Numbered from the stretch's first letter, positions 16,985 through 25,942 are shown. The stretch: 36,587 bases of DNA from Oscillospiraceae bacterium (GCA_017380435.1 JAFODZ010000015.1:1-36587); one strand, 5' to 3'. A program made the numbers and translations. The notes: generated by a model from the letters alone, not told the origin.

Positions 16985-17119
16985 TTACTGTCCCGCCGGC
17001 AGTAGCCGCTTATAGTAAAATAAGGTGTCCACAGCTATATAAACGATAGCTCGTCTCAGCACAAAACCAATAGCTAAAACCATCAAGTATGCAGCAATCG
17101 CTTTTCGGATACTCCGCAT
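16985..17119 (-). CDS. Possible 44-residue membrane protein
   Basis: A short frame missing from usual length cut-offs, in the only sizeable gap (about 230 bases) of an otherwise tightly packed operon. It has a basic N-terminus (MRSIRKAI), one or two hydrophobic stretches separated by an Arg-Arg pair, and a C-terminus ending LLPAGQ. No homologous family is recognised and the ribosome site is weak, with only a distant AGGATGG upstream. It could be a genuine small membrane protein, the remnant of a longer gene, or chance. Position between a GtrII-like gene and a GT2 gene would fit an accessory of glycosyl transfer. Confidence 0.35.
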   Translation of the reverse strand: MRSIRKAIAAYLMVLAIGFVLRRAIVYIAVDTLFYYKRLLPAGQ

Positions 17120-17153
17120 TTTTTCATGCTATAGGAATCCATCCTAAGCATTT

Positions 17154-18686
17154 TTATTCTGCAATTCGTATCACCAGCACACCGTTAATGACCTGGGCAC
17201 ATCCTTCCGCAGGCCACACAGGCATCTGCTGGACCTGCTCCATTTCTTCCAACTCCATAACCTGCTCATCCAATGCCCGTTGGATATCCAAACCAAACGT
17301 ATTTTCCAGAAACAGATAGGTATGGATATGATCGTACAGAAGGTCCTCCTCCAAACACGCACATAAAATATGCACCTCTTGCGTAAATAGAGATTCGTCC
17401 GAACAGACTTCCTCTACCCGATTGCCCACGAATGCCACCTTCTCGATATCATCGTTTTTCTGCTGAGCAGATACAATGGTGTTCATAATCTGGCTGCCCC
17501 GATAATAGGTCTTTTCGTAGCATTTATTCATCCAGAAGTAGGAAGTATTGGCCATAATAGCGAAATTGAACACTATCACAGCCATCAGCGCTGCGAATGC
17601 TGTGCTCACACGGGTAGGTACCCACTTATCGAACAGAATCATCGCCAGCAGATAGTAAAGACAGATTCCATGGAGCATCATAGGACGATACTGTACACCG
17701 GGGGAGATAAATCCCCAAACGGAAATCACCGGCACACTGGCAGCCAAACAGAACAGAATCAGAGCAAGCCTGGAAGTACTGCGGTACGCACGGCTTTTTA
17801 CCAGCGCAACCACCAAAACCACAGCAAAGCAGATCAGAAATATAAGATTCAACATTGCATACAGGGAAATCGGATGCTCCAGGATATTCCATTCTACAAA
17901 ATACACCCCGATGTTTGCCGCAGATTGGATGCAGGACTGGATGATGGATGACAGGCTGATCTTGCCCAGAGAGTCGATACCCTGGTAACTGGTGGCAGAA
18001 ATCCCCTCAAAGTGCATCATCATCTTCCAAATCACATAGTAGCAGACCATGGCCCCTACATATATGATGACATGTCTGCCGATCCAGCGCCACGCATCTT
18101 TTACGGAGATCTCATCGTTCACCAGCTTCAGCACCAGATAGCAGATACAACACATTGCCGCAAAGGATACACCACTCTGGTAGATACCACAAGTCAGGCA
18201 AAGCAGTACACCGCTAATAAGATAGCAGTACCATTTTCCCTTCCTACATGAAAGTACTGCGGATAAAGCACTTAAGGCCAGTCCCAGCACATAGCCATCA
18301 GCGGTGTACTCAAAGAACAGCATCTCCGTAGTAGAGGGCGTTCCTACCAGAATCCCTGATGTCAAAATAATAATGACGGGATTCTGAATATTCAGCAGTT
18401 CCACAATAAAAACCATCATCACACCCAAATAGACTGCGCATAGCAGGCCGTTGAGCCAGGGTAAATCAAAATACGAGCTGATACCACAAGCATACTGCAA
18501 AAACCATCTACCGCTTCCCAACACGCGTTGGTTTGAATAGAAATTATAGAGGGTATCATGATTGGGCAGATAATTGGTAATTTTATATAGGTGAATCAGC
18601 AAAAACAGGACAAATGCAGAAAAAAACGCAATTTTCCAGGTTTTTTTGATTTGTTTACGATATAAGGACAGTAATTCTGTTCCCAT
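17154..18686 (-). CDS. GtrII-like membrane glucosyltransferase family protein
   Basis: 510 residues with about ten or eleven membrane helices. The N-terminal pattern (LPNHDTLYNFYSNQRVLGSGRWFLQY, then PWLNGLLCAVYL and a TEMLFFEYTADGY segment) matches the GtrII family (PF14264), integral GT-C type enzymes known for periplasmic or extracellular glucosylation of O-antigen using a polyprenyl-phosphate-linked sugar. The acidic residue after the first helix (NHD) is the usual GT-C catalytic position. A hydrophilic C-terminal stretch of about 110 residues faces outside. It likely adds a side-branch sugar after flipping. No GtrA or GtrB partner is visible in the window, so its donor-making genes would be elsewhere or replaced by one of the GT2 enzymes here. 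Confidence 0.87.
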   Translation of the reverse strand: MGTELLSLYRKQIKKTWKIAFFSAFVLFLLIHLYKITNYLPNHDTLYNFYSNQRVLGSGRWFLQYACGISSYFDLPWLNGLLCAVYLGVMMVFIVELLNIQNPVIIILTSGILVGTPSTTEMLFFEYTADGYVLGLALSALSAVLSCRKGKWYCYLISGVLLCLTCGIYQSGVSFAAMCCICYLVLKLVNDEISVKDAWRWIGRHVIIYVGAMVCYYVIWKMMMHFEGISATSYQGIDSLGKISLSSIIQSCIQSAANIGVYFVEWNILEHPISLYAMLNLIFLICFAVVLVVALVKSRAYRSTSRLALILFCLAASVPVISVWGFISPGVQYRPMMLHGICLYYLLAMILFDKWVPTRVSTAFAALMAVIVFNFAIMANTSYFWMNKCYEKTYYRGSQIMNTIVSAQQKNDDIEKVAFVGNRVEEVCSDESLFTQEVHILCACLEEDLLYDHIHTYLFLENTFGLDIQRALDEQVMELEEMEQVQQMPVWPAEGCAQVINGVLVIRIAE

Positions 18687-18697
18687 GTCTGTCTCCT

Positions 18698-19666
18698 TTA
18701 AGAATAAAGATTATTTTGAAAGAACCGACTGTATAGTAAATAAACCGGCTTATATATCAGTGGGGCTCCAACAATGAGCTGAGCCATCATGCTTCGTTTT
18801 CTTCCCAGTAGCGAGAATGCAGTGCGCTCTGTAGCCAGAAGCTGTCGAACCTTTCGAAGATCCGCCACATATGCATCTCCGGCACACAACAGACTATTGT
18901 ATGTATTGATGCAGGTATTCAGATATGCGCACTGAACATCCCAGTGAAGCTCGTCACTGGCTGCCTGCCGAATAATGTCCTTAACCCGGATAGGATCATA
19001 GATCTTGTACTCATTCATCTTTACGCGGGACGCGGAAGTACTACGCACAATGTAATGGTATGGACACCAATCATCGAAGACACTGCTTCTTGCATTGGAG
19101 AACAAGTAGTAGTTCATCAGAAGATCTTCATTAATCCGGATGGTTTTATCCATCTCCCAACCTTGAAACAGTGTCTTCCGGAACAGCTTGTTGCATAGTC
19201 CCGGTTCAACTCTTTCACCAGACAGCAATTCCCGGATACCGTTTATTTTATCATGCTTTTCGTTGATACCTGTATTGTGGAAATAGTGCACCCGCCCATC
19301 AGCAAAGCACATCTGATAGCCACAGTGGGAAATATCCGCATCATATTCCACAGCGTTCTTCAGCAGCCGCGCATACATATCCGGCTCAATCTCGTCGTCG
19401 CCGTCCACGAAACCAATCCATTCACCGGTAGCTTCCTCTATGCCTCTAAGACGGGCAGAGGTGACGCCACCGTTTTCTTTATGGATTACGCGGATATTGG
19501 AATACTTTGCTGCATATTCGTCCAGAATTGCGCCCGAGTTATCCGGCGATCCGTCATCCACGGTCACAATTTCAATATTGGGATATGTCTGTGCAAGAAT
19601 ACTGTCCATACACCTGGGCAAATCCGCAGCAACATTATACACTGGCACAATAACCGAAATCTTCAT
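18698..19666 (-). CDS. Glycosyltransferase family 2
   Basis: 322 residues. MKISVIVPVYNVAADLPRCMDS, VDDGSPDNSG, KENGGVTSAR and the metal motif VDGDDEIEPDMY identify a GT2 enzyme. A conserved middle segment (GLCNKLFRKTLF) is typical of the EPS subgroup. It starts 7 bases after the restored stop of the frameshifted acetyltransferase and ends 11 bases before the GtrII-like gene. It could add a backbone sugar or make the lipid-linked donor needed by the GtrII-like protein, the latter being a guess since it lacks the C-terminal helices of GtrB. Confidence 0.93.
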   Translation of the reverse strand: MKISVIVPVYNVAADLPRCMDSILAQTYPNIEIVTVDDGSPDNSGAILDEYAAKYSNIRVIHKENGGVTSARLRGIEEATGEWIGFVDGDDEIEPDMYARLLKNAVEYDADISHCGYQMCFADGRVHYFHNTGINEKHDKINGIRELLSGERVEPGLCNKLFRKTLFQGWEMDKTIRINEDLLMNYYLFSNARSSVFDDWCPYHYIVRSTSASRVKMNEYKIYDPIRVKDIIRQAASDELHWDVQCAYLNTCINTYNSLLCAGDAYVADLRKVRQLLATERTAFSLLGRKRSMMAQLIVGAPLIYKPVYLLYSRFFQNNLYS

Positions 19667-19673
19667 ATTATTC

Positions 19674-20233
19674 TCACTCTTTTATTACTCGCATTGGCGC
19701 TCCCACAACTGTTGCATTGTCGGGAACATCTTTTGTCACCACAGCACCTGCGCCAATTGTAGCATTCTTGCCAATCTTAATGCCTCCAACAATGATGGCA
19801 CCTGCATAAACCGTGACATTGTCTCCGATAATCGGGATATCATTTCCGTCAACTTTTTTCCGCGTCCAATGGTAACTTGCTGATACACCGTAAAATTCTT
19901 TCCGATGGACCGGGCAAACACAATGGTGGAATAACCATGGAATACCTGCATACCTCCGCCAATGGAGTCCGCATCAATTTCCATGGATTCAAAAGGGCGA
20001 TACAGTATTTTCGAAAGTTTGGTAAGCACTGGTGCATGCTGGTTTGTCCGGTAATAGAATATTTTTCTTGCCACGGTGCTTCTCAGCAACTCCCTGTGCA
20101 GGTTCCACCACGAACCGTTGCCACCGTTTCGCAGCAGATCCTCCCGAATCTCATTTTGGCAGGAAAGGTGGCGATACATAAGCAGCGCCGGAATGCTTCT
20201 TGGAATATTGATGATTTCCCAAAGTTTTCTCAT
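19674..20233 (-). pseudogene. Hexapeptide-repeat O-acetyltransferase interrupted by a frameshift at A6
   Basis: The zero frame from ATG 20233 (good AAGGA site) reads as a CysE-like acetyltransferase up to [10 protein letters not shown], then turns to non-homologous sequence and stops at 19736. A one-base shift at the A6 run (minus strand, bases 19859-19854) restores [18 protein letters not shown] and later hexapeptides through GAPMRVIKE, ending at a TGA at 19676-19674. With one added base the span is exactly 187 codons. The run and next base make the heptamer A AAA AAG in the frame used for -1 slippage by E. coli dnaX, and a -1 shift is exactly what is needed. It may be a true pseudogene, a sequencing error, a phase-variable tract or a programmed frameshift. 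An alternative start (GTG 20257) is less likely. Confidence 0.82.
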
Positions 20234-20253
20234 GTGTTCCTTCTTCCCTTCGG

Positions 20254-21366
20254 TCACAGGTTTTTCAACATATCCTGCACAGCATCCACAGTACTTTGGG
20301 TACTGAAGGATTCCCCCCGTTTTTCCGCCTGTTTATGGTAATACCGCAACAATTCCGGTTCGCTCAGCAGTTTTTTGATACTCAAGTAAAGCGCCTTGTC
20401 ATCGTTTTCCATGACTACGCCCCATTCGTTATGCTCGCCCAGCATTTCCTTCATACCGGAGACCTCTACAGTACAAACCGGTGTGCCGACAATCAATGCC
20501 TCAGTTGCGGCGGTGGAAAAGCCTTCCGCATGACTGGCGCAAACAAACAAGTCAGCTTTCGCAACATATTTGTACGGATTCGTCTGATAACCCAAAAGCG
20601 TCACATAGTCCGAAACTCCATACTGCTGTGCCAATTTTTCCAACTGTGCCTGAGCAGGACCCACACCCAAAATATAAAGATGCGCAGGCAGGTTCTCATC
20701 ACGCAGGGCTTTGACCATAGGGATCAAGCGGTGGAAGCCTTTGTTCTCCAACAACTTTCCTACACCGACAAGATTCAACTCTTCCGCAAGGAAAATGCCA
20801 TCTTCCAGATTCTCGCGGGAACTGGCAAGAATCTTTTCGCTCTCATTGGTATTGTAGAGCACAACGGGTTCTGATTTGACCGGCATCAATCGCATAAAAT
20901 CCTCTTTTACCCCGTGGGATACGCAAACGATCTTGTCAAACGCGTTATAGCAATTCAGCGCTTCCCGGTAGCTTCGAAACGATGCGGCTGCCCGCTTTTG
21001 GTTACGCTGCTCGATGTGAATCCATCCAACTTTTTTCGTTGCAGGATCCGAACATCCACTGATAATTCGGGCGCAGGGACCTTCCAAATAAGAAACGACA
21101 ATATCGTAATGCTCCTTGATGTAATGCCGGTAAAGCTGTTTTGGTGTGAACAGCTTCATCAAATGAGAATTTCCCGGGAATGGCTTCTTATGACACACCA
21201 TAAGACGCACATCTTCGGACAAAAACCGCTCGTTGACACCACCGCCAAAGAGGGCCATGACCGTAATATCAAATTTTGAATGATCCATATTGTTGACCAA
21301 ATTCACCAGCACCTTTTCGGCACCGCCATGGCCAAGATCATGAATTAGAAAAAGTATTTTCTTCAT
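20254..21366 (-). CDS. Glycosyltransferase family 4
   Basis: 370 residues with two Rossmann-like domains. The N-terminus has LFLIHDLGHGGAEKVLVNLVNNMD, the G-G-A-E signature of EPS GT4 enzymes; the C-terminal domain has LVGVGKLLENKGFHRLI and the E-x7-E motif in SHAEGFSTAATEALIVGTPV. It would be a retaining enzyme using an NDP-sugar at the cytoplasmic membrane face. Start and stop overlap neighbours: ATG 21366 overlaps the upstream GT2 stop by 4 bases, and its stop lies close to the acetyltransferase start. Donor and linkage unknown. Confidence 0.93.
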   Translation of the reverse strand: MKKILFLIHDLGHGGAEKVLVNLVNNMDHSKFDITVMALFGGGVNERFLSEDVRLMVCHKKPFPGNSHLMKLFTPKQLYRHYIKEHYDIVVSYLEGPCARIISGCSDPATKKVGWIHIEQRNQKRAAASFRSYREALNCYNAFDKIVCVSHGVKEDFMRLMPVKSEPVVLYNTNESEKILASSRENLEDGIFLAEELNLVGVGKLLENKGFHRLIPMVKALRDENLPAHLYILGVGPAQAQLEKLAQQYGVSDYVTLLGYQTNPYKYVAKADLFVCASHAEGFSTAATEALIVGTPVCTVEVSGMKEMLGEHNEWGVVMENDDKALYLSIKKLLSEPELLRYYHKQAEKRGESFSTQSTVDAVQDMLKNL

Positions 21367-22241
21367 TTTACCTTATTTCTCGTGTAATGACTTAATATCC
21401 ATCCTGGGATTGTACAAAGAACGGTCATCCACCTTCTGGGAGATTCCTGAATATAGGCTTTATTTTTTGCAATGATACTGCTGGAGCAGTAGTGAATACA
21501 ATCAACGATCAGACGCTTCTTTGACTCCGGATATTGCATACAGACCTTACGCCAGAAGGCAAAACCTCGGGGGCTGCGGACATATTCCTTCCACATGCCG
21601 GTGCTGTGACCATCAGCCTGGTACTCCACATTGCAGAGCACCTCATCAATAACCGCCAGCTTGTAATCTTGATCGATCAACCTGTATTTATAGGCCAGTG
21701 CCACATACCGCTCGCCTTCAAACACAGGATAGTTAGGATATGCTTTGATCACATCCGTGCGATATACAAGCTTTTTGTCACCACTGCCGCCGGCTGCGTA
21801 GTAGCCGGTAAGGGTAGTTGCGGTCATGCCATCCGGGAATCCTTTACCGATCAGGTCTCCATTCAAATCGGAATCCAAGCCGATCAGTCCTGCATATCCC
21901 AAGTGCTTTACTTTGCTCCACTTTTCCTGTATCTTGCGGACAGCACCGGGGGCCATACAATCGTCGGAGTCGATGCAAACATTCAACTCGGTATCGATAT
22001 TTTCGTAGGCTGTATTATGGGCAGTGTGCATGCCGCCGTTTTCCTTGTAGATATAGCGAATTTCAAAGCCGTTTTCTTTTTCCTGCCAGGTGCGTACCAA
22101 CTCCGCAGTATCATCCGAGGATCCGTCGTCCACGATCAGCCAGATAAAATCCTTGCAGTCCTGTGCAAGCAAGGATTCATATGTACGAGGCAATGTATGC
22201 GCCCGATTGTAGGCGGGAGTAAATACTGTTAGAAATACCAT
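21363..22241 (-). CDS. Glycosyltransferase family 2
   Basis: 292 residues. Begins MVFLTVFTPAYNRAHTLPRTYESL, followed by VDDGSSDDT, KENGGMHTAHN and the metal site CIDSDDCM. The order and the GYAGLIGLDSDLNG segment match a GT2 subgroup frequent in Firmicute capsule clusters. It overlaps the next GT4 start by 4 bases and begins 9 bases after the acetyltransferase stop. Role: addition of one sugar to the growing repeat unit; specificity not readable. Confidence 0.92.
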   Translation of the reverse strand: MVFLTVFTPAYNRAHTLPRTYESLLAQDCKDFIWLIVDDGSSDDTAELVRTWQEKENGFEIRYIYKENGGMHTAHNTAYENIDTELNVCIDSDDCMAPGAVRKIQEKWSKVKHLGYAGLIGLDSDLNGDLIGKGFPDGMTATTLTGYYAAGGSGDKKLVYRTDVIKAYPNYPVFEGERYVALAYKYRLIDQDYKLAVIDEVLCNVEYQADGHSTGMWKEYVRSPRGFAFWRKVCMQYPESKKRLIVDCIHYCSSSIIAKNKAYIQESPRRWMTVLCTIPGWILSHYTRNKVK

Positions 22242-22250
22242 ATAATTACC

Positions 22251-22790
22251 TCATACAAGAAAATTCACATAGCTTTCTGTTGCATTGCTTCTTGGGTGCA
22301 CAGATGCAGGATTGCCGATAACAACACTATGAGAAGGTACATCAAAGTTTACAAAGCTATTAGGAGCAATCAGCACATCGTCGCCAATGGTGATTCCCCC
22401 CACTATGACTGCGCCAATTCCTACATACACACGATCCCCGATCGTTGGAACGCCTGCGCGGTTGCCTCTGTTTTCCCTGCCAATAGTGCATCCTTTATGA
22501 AGGTTTACATTCTTACCGATAATCGTTCCTTCAGCTACGGTTATGTTATAGGGGTGACCAAGATATAAACCTGGACCAATCTGCACATCGCCAGAAATCT
22601 CTAAGCCGTACCTTCTACCTATCTTGTACAGCATGTACTTGGTTAGAAAAGTAGGGCGTTTTTCGTATTTGCGATAGAGATACATATAGCGAACATTATG
22701 TTTGAACAGAATATTTGCAGCAAATTTCACTTTGTTAGACGCAGTGATTCCAGTCATTCGATAGTAATCAGATTTAAATTTTATATTCAT
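22251..22790 (-). CDS. CysE-type hexapeptide-repeat O-acetyltransferase
   Basis: 179 residues. Hexapeptide turns run from about residue 75 (ISGDVQIGPGLYLGHPYNITV, IIGKNVNLHKGCTIG, VPTIGDRVYVGIGAVIVGG, ITIGDDVLIAPNSFVN), with the HPY histidine position and the terminal GNPASVHPR. Resembles serine-acetyltransferase-like sugar acetylases of EPS loci. ATG 22790 is chosen: GGGAG lies upstream and it overlaps the preceding GT4 stop by 4 bases (ATGA); the longer form from 22841 lacks support. It is intact, unlike the copy at 19674-20233. Confidence 0.87.
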   Translation of the reverse strand: MNIKFKSDYYRMTGITASNKVKFAANILFKHNVRYMYLYRKYEKRPTFLTKYMLYKIGRRYGLEISGDVQIGPGLYLGHPYNITVAEGTIIGKNVNLHKGCTIGRENRGNRAGVPTIGDRVYVGIGAVIVGGITIGDDVLIAPNSFVNFDVPSHSVVIGNPASVHPRSNATESYVNFLV

Positions 22791-23902
22791 TGGCAATCTC
22801 CCAAAAGAGAAAACTCGTTTAGATAGAATTCCTGAAGCCACCGGGCATTAGCATCAATATCATAGCCCGCACGAACGATTTGTTCAGCGGTATTCTGCCG
22901 GGATAGCTGACCTGTTTTCATAAGCATCTCTGCCCACCCGGCAACTCCTGCGGCGAGAGGAAGGCGTTTAATTAGTCCGGTCTTGTCGCATTCTGCTGGA
23001 ACGCCATCCGAGACAAGACACGGAATTCCAGCGGCTTGGGCCTCGATCAATGTTACCGGGATTCCTTCATAAATAGAGGGAAAAGCGAAACAATCCATAG
23101 CTTGCATCAAATCCGGCACATCGCTTCTGATGCCGGTGAAGATCACGCGGTTTGCGATCCCCAGATCTGCGGCTTTCTTCTCCATTTCCGGCCGAAGATT
23201 GCCATCGCCCACCAAAAGCAACACAGAATTTGGGTCCTGTTGATTGACTTCAGCAAATACGTCCAAAAGAAAAGTATGATTTTTTACTGCATCGAATCTA
23301 CCCACATGGCCGATAACAAAGGTATCGTGAGAGATTTTCAACGCAGTGCGGATTTCGCAAGTCCTTTGAGGGTCATATGCATACAGGTTTGTATTTATGG
23401 CATTATTCACAACACGATAGGGCGCACCGCCAAACATCCAGCGTCCGGCTTCCTCCCCACAGGCAAACAACTGGGTAGCATAGGTTGGAATCGATCTTTT
23501 GTAATACAGCTTAAGCAGATACTTAAGGTTCTTATCCTGGCTTGCACTATGACTATGGGCAATGCGCACCGGAATGCCGCACTTTTGCGCTATCTTTAAA
23601 GCCACAGAACTAAGGCAATCCTGATGGACATGAACAATCTTGTATTCAGGATGTACGCAGAAGAACTGCTCCAATATTTTTCTATAACTTCTGCTCCACG
23701 GCACCAAGCGGGGAATTCGATAAATGCGACCGCCCAGTGATTCAATTTCATCGTCGTAGTCAGCGCGAAAATCCCGATGGACAAGGAAATCAAACTGTAC
23801 CTTGCTTCGGTCTATATGCCGGTAATAGTTCATAATCATGGTTTCCAAGCCGCCGCGGCCCATATAGGTAACCACATGCAAAACGCGAATTGGTTGATTC
23901 AT
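22787..23902 (-). CDS. epsF: Glycosyltransferase family 4 (EpsF-like)
   Basis: 371 residues resembling B. subtilis EpsF: N-terminal PIRVLHVVTYMGRGGLETMIMNYYRHID, then the VHQDC and AHSHSA segments that typify the subgroup, and a C-terminal domain with FVIGHVGRFDAVKNH and the E-x7-E motif in SIYEGIPVTLIEAQAAGIP. It lies directly after the EpsG-like polymerase, the same neighbour order idea as in the B. subtilis eps operon. ATG 23902 follows the upstream stop with no overlap; its GGGGAG site is a little far (about 10 bases). The symbol is by similarity only. Confidence 0.9.
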   Translation of the reverse strand: MNQPIRVLHVVTYMGRGGLETMIMNYYRHIDRSKVQFDFLVHRDFRADYDDEIESLGGRIYRIPRLVPWSRSYRKILEQFFCVHPEYKIVHVHQDCLSSVALKIAQKCGIPVRIAHSHSASQDKNLKYLLKLYYKRSIPTYATQLFACGEEAGRWMFGGAPYRVVNNAINTNLYAYDPQRTCEIRTALKISHDTFVIGHVGRFDAVKNHTFLLDVFAEVNQQDPNSVLLLVGDGNLRPEMEKKAADLGIANRVIFTGIRSDVPDLMQAMDCFAFPSIYEGIPVTLIEAQAAGIPCLVSDGVPAECDKTGLIKRLPLAAGVAGWAEMLMKTGQLSRQNTAEQIVRAGYDIDANARWLQEFYLNEFSLLGDCQ

Positions 23903-23904
23903 AA

Positions 23905-25008
23905 TCAAATCACTCCCCATGTAAAGTGCATCTGGAAATAGAAAAATGCCAAATATGCGCCATACATCAAATACCGAACCATTCTGGCAGATCGTTTCTC
24001 GAAAATCTGATCGATCATCCAGGGCAGCGCGATATATCCCTGAAGCGTGGTATAAATGGGCAAACGACCGATATAAATACCAGAAGACACGGATGCCACA
24101 AGATAGAGTGCCATAGTAACAATAGAGCAGTTGACGCAGATATTCATAATTGGATTGTTAGCTGCTCGAACATATTTCAAACCAACCAGGGACAACACCG
24201 CAGGAACAGAATAAACCGCCACACGAATGATGTTCGTACCGTCATCTACTACCCAAATCTCGTTGTTTATCATATCATCGTACTGCGTCTCTTGCAGAAG
24301 TTCATTTAGGATTGGCGTAAGCTGACCGATGTATGCGACAGCAACAACAGTAGCAGCCAGTAAAAGCACGGTTTTCAGATTCCACGCATCGCCCTGGATA
24401 ACAAAAATAATGGGGATCATCAACAGCGCCGATCCATGAAACACAGAGGCCAGCAGAATCAGCAGGATCATCTGTATGTAGTTTTTATTCACCAGATATT
24501 TGAAACCCGCAAAAATAATCGCTACTGCAATAAATTGGCGCATACCGTTATGCATCCAAGACAGGTAGTCTGTAGAAACCACAAATAAAAACAGACAAGT
24601 CCAATAATCTTTCGTATAGCGCCTCAGAACCAAAGCAATACAGATCATCTGAAAAGCTGCGATGACTAAGAAAAACAGTTTATCTTGATTCCCCAGCAGA
24701 ACCCGCATTATAATTGCAAAAGACTCAAAGCCAGGGTCTTTTTCGCCACTTATAAAAGGAGAAAAAATATCCAACAGATTGGGTTCTGTTTCTAAGAAGC
24801 TTTTTCGGTAAAGGGCAGTATCTCCAAAATAGTCATGCCGAAATCCAGCCCAGATGATATACGGAATCACCATTAAAACGGCAGGAAGAATATCCCATCG
24901 CTCCACAGTTTCGCCGTTCAGGCATTCCCGTCGTCTGGGCATATTTCCAAGGATGATGCCGCCTAGGAACAGCCAGATCAGCAACCACCAATAGTTTGTT
25001 AAAGTCAT
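23905..25008 (-). CDS. epsG: EpsG/Wzy-like exopolysaccharide polymerase
   Basis: 367 residues with about ten membrane helices, recognised as EpsG family by the segment IIWAGFRHDYFGDTALYRKSF and the following KDPGFESFAIIMRVL, then NGMRQFIAVAIIFAGF and the FHGSALLMIPI motif. These are putative Wzy-type polymerases joining flipped repeat units at the outer membrane face. It is the first gene of the long operon, with the promoter about 60 bases upstream. ATG 25008 with GAGAGG six bases ahead is preferred to the upstream candidate at 25047. The chain-length partners are presumably the two Wzc-like kinases. Confidence 0.9.
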   Translation of the reverse strand: MTLTNYWWLLIWLFLGGIILGNMPRRRECLNGETVERWDILPAVLMVIPYIIWAGFRHDYFGDTALYRKSFLETEPNLLDIFSPFISGEKDPGFESFAIIMRVLLGNQDKLFFLVIAAFQMICIALVLRRYTKDYWTCLFLFVVSTDYLSWMHNGMRQFIAVAIIFAGFKYLVNKNYIQMILLILLASVFHGSALLMIPIIFVIQGDAWNLKTVLLLAATVVAVAYIGQLTPILNELLQETQYDDMINNEIWVVDDGTNIIRVAVYSVPAVLSLVGLKYVRAANNPIMNICVNCSIVTMALYLVASVSSGIYIGRLPIYTTLQGYIALPWMIDQIFEKRSARMVRYLMYGAYLAFFYFQMHFTWGVI

Positions 25009-25066
25009 AAAAATCCTCTCAGTGAGAAAGTATATACGAGGGTACACTTCCCCATTTAATTAACTA

Positions 25067-25095
25067 ATTATATTACATTTTCCGTCGTTTGTAAA
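25067..25095 (-). promoter_or_regulatory. Promoter of the main EPS operon (25.0 to 9.4 kb)
   Basis: On the minus strand TTTACA (25095-25090), 17-base spacer, perfect TATAAT (25072-25067). It lies about 60 bases before the polymerase start and, as no other good promoter is seen downstream, probably drives all sixteen or so genes to 9424. The region is shared with the divergent VanZ-like gene. Confidence 0.75.
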
Positions 25096-25154
25096 CTGCT
25101 TTCCGGCAGAAGACAGCAGAAAAAAGTGCGGTTTTCTCCGAAATACGCTGCATA

Positions 25155-25877
25155 ATGAAGAAGTATTCAAATTTTGTTGCGAAATTGGGCAATGAGTGCT
25201 ATTATTACATTAGGCGAAAGCTTTTTACAGTTCCCTCTCAGGAACTGCGTACGATCAATGAACACCGCAAGCACCCCCCTATGGTGACGGTTTGCTTGCC
25301 TATGGATTGTGGACATTTTAAAATGCTGATTTCAACCATACTCGACATACTGCTGCAACAGCTCTACTGTCTGAATATTCGGGATATTATTCTTTTGGCA
25401 GCTGTTGCTACCTGTTTTCTCATCTATTTGCACGGGCGCTACAACAGAAAAGTTTGGTGGCGTTTGCTGTTGGGACTGGCTTTGCTCTGCTGGGCAGCAG
25501 TCGTTGCTTACACCACAGTTTCATCCAGGTCTGACGGGCAGCAGTTTGTCTGCCATATGACAATTTTCCATTCCTATCGAGAAATCCTCCACGGAGGAAA
25601 CCCAGAGATTTTGCGCAGCAATTTTATGAATATTCTCCTGTTTTATCCTGCCGGTCTCCTTGGCGGAATGGTGCTGCCCCGGAAATGGCCCGGCTGGCTG
25701 CGCTGCATTCTTGTGGTTCTTTTGCTGGCAGCTATGAGTGCAGGCATTGAATGGATGCAGTACCGTTTTTCTTTGGGGCAATGCGAAATTGACGATGTTC
25801 TCCATAATACCGTGGGCGCACTGCTGGGCGTTCTGCTCTCTCTATATGCCCGCAAATACGCCGCCAAGGGCAAGTAA
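25155..25877 (+). CDS. VanZ-like membrane protein
   Basis: Up to 240 residues. The conserved VanZ-like part covers about residue 57 to the end: several membrane helices, NILLFYPAGLLGGMVLP, GIEWMQYRFSLGQCEIDDVLHNTVGALLG, the latter being the family C-terminal signature. VanZ relatives alter teicoplanin sensitivity in vanA operons by an unclear route and are common in EPS and cell-envelope loci. The first 56 residues look unlike the family and no good ribosome site precedes any start; an internal ATG at 25323 may be the true start. It reads divergently from the EPS operon and convergently with the sugar transferase gene. No specific role in EPS is established. Confidence 0.8.
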   Translation: MKKYSNFVAKLGNECYYYIRRKLFTVPSQELRTINEHRKHPPMVTVCLPMDCGHFKMLISTILDILLQQLYCLNIRDIILLAAVATCFLIYLHGRYNRKVWWRLLLGLALLCWAAVVAYTTVSSRSDGQQFVCHMTIFHSYREILHGGNPEILRSNFMNILLFYPAGLLGGMVLPRKWPGWLRCILVVLLLAAMSAGIEWMQYRFSLGQCEIDDVLHNTVGALLGVLLSLYARKYAAKGK

Positions 25878-25880
25878 AAA

Positions 25881-25936
25881 AGCACCTCGCTTTTCAGATA
25901 AGCAGAATCTTCTGCCCGTCTGAAAAACGGGGTGCT
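25881..25936. terminator. Bidirectional terminator between VanZ-like and sugar transferase genes
   Basis: Arms 25881-25898 and 25919-25936 pair at 16 of 18 positions, with an inner hairpin GCAGAA/TTCTGC at 25902-25915. The plus side is followed by a T-rich stretch, and the minus side by TTTTTTAC, so both convergent genes could end here. Confidence 0.8.
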
Positions 25937-25942
25937 GTTGTC

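Noticed and set aside
25155..25322. Separate small gene before the VanZ-like domain
   Set aside because: No stop separates it from the VanZ-like frame; it is either an N-terminal extension or untranslated DNA upstream of ATG 25323.
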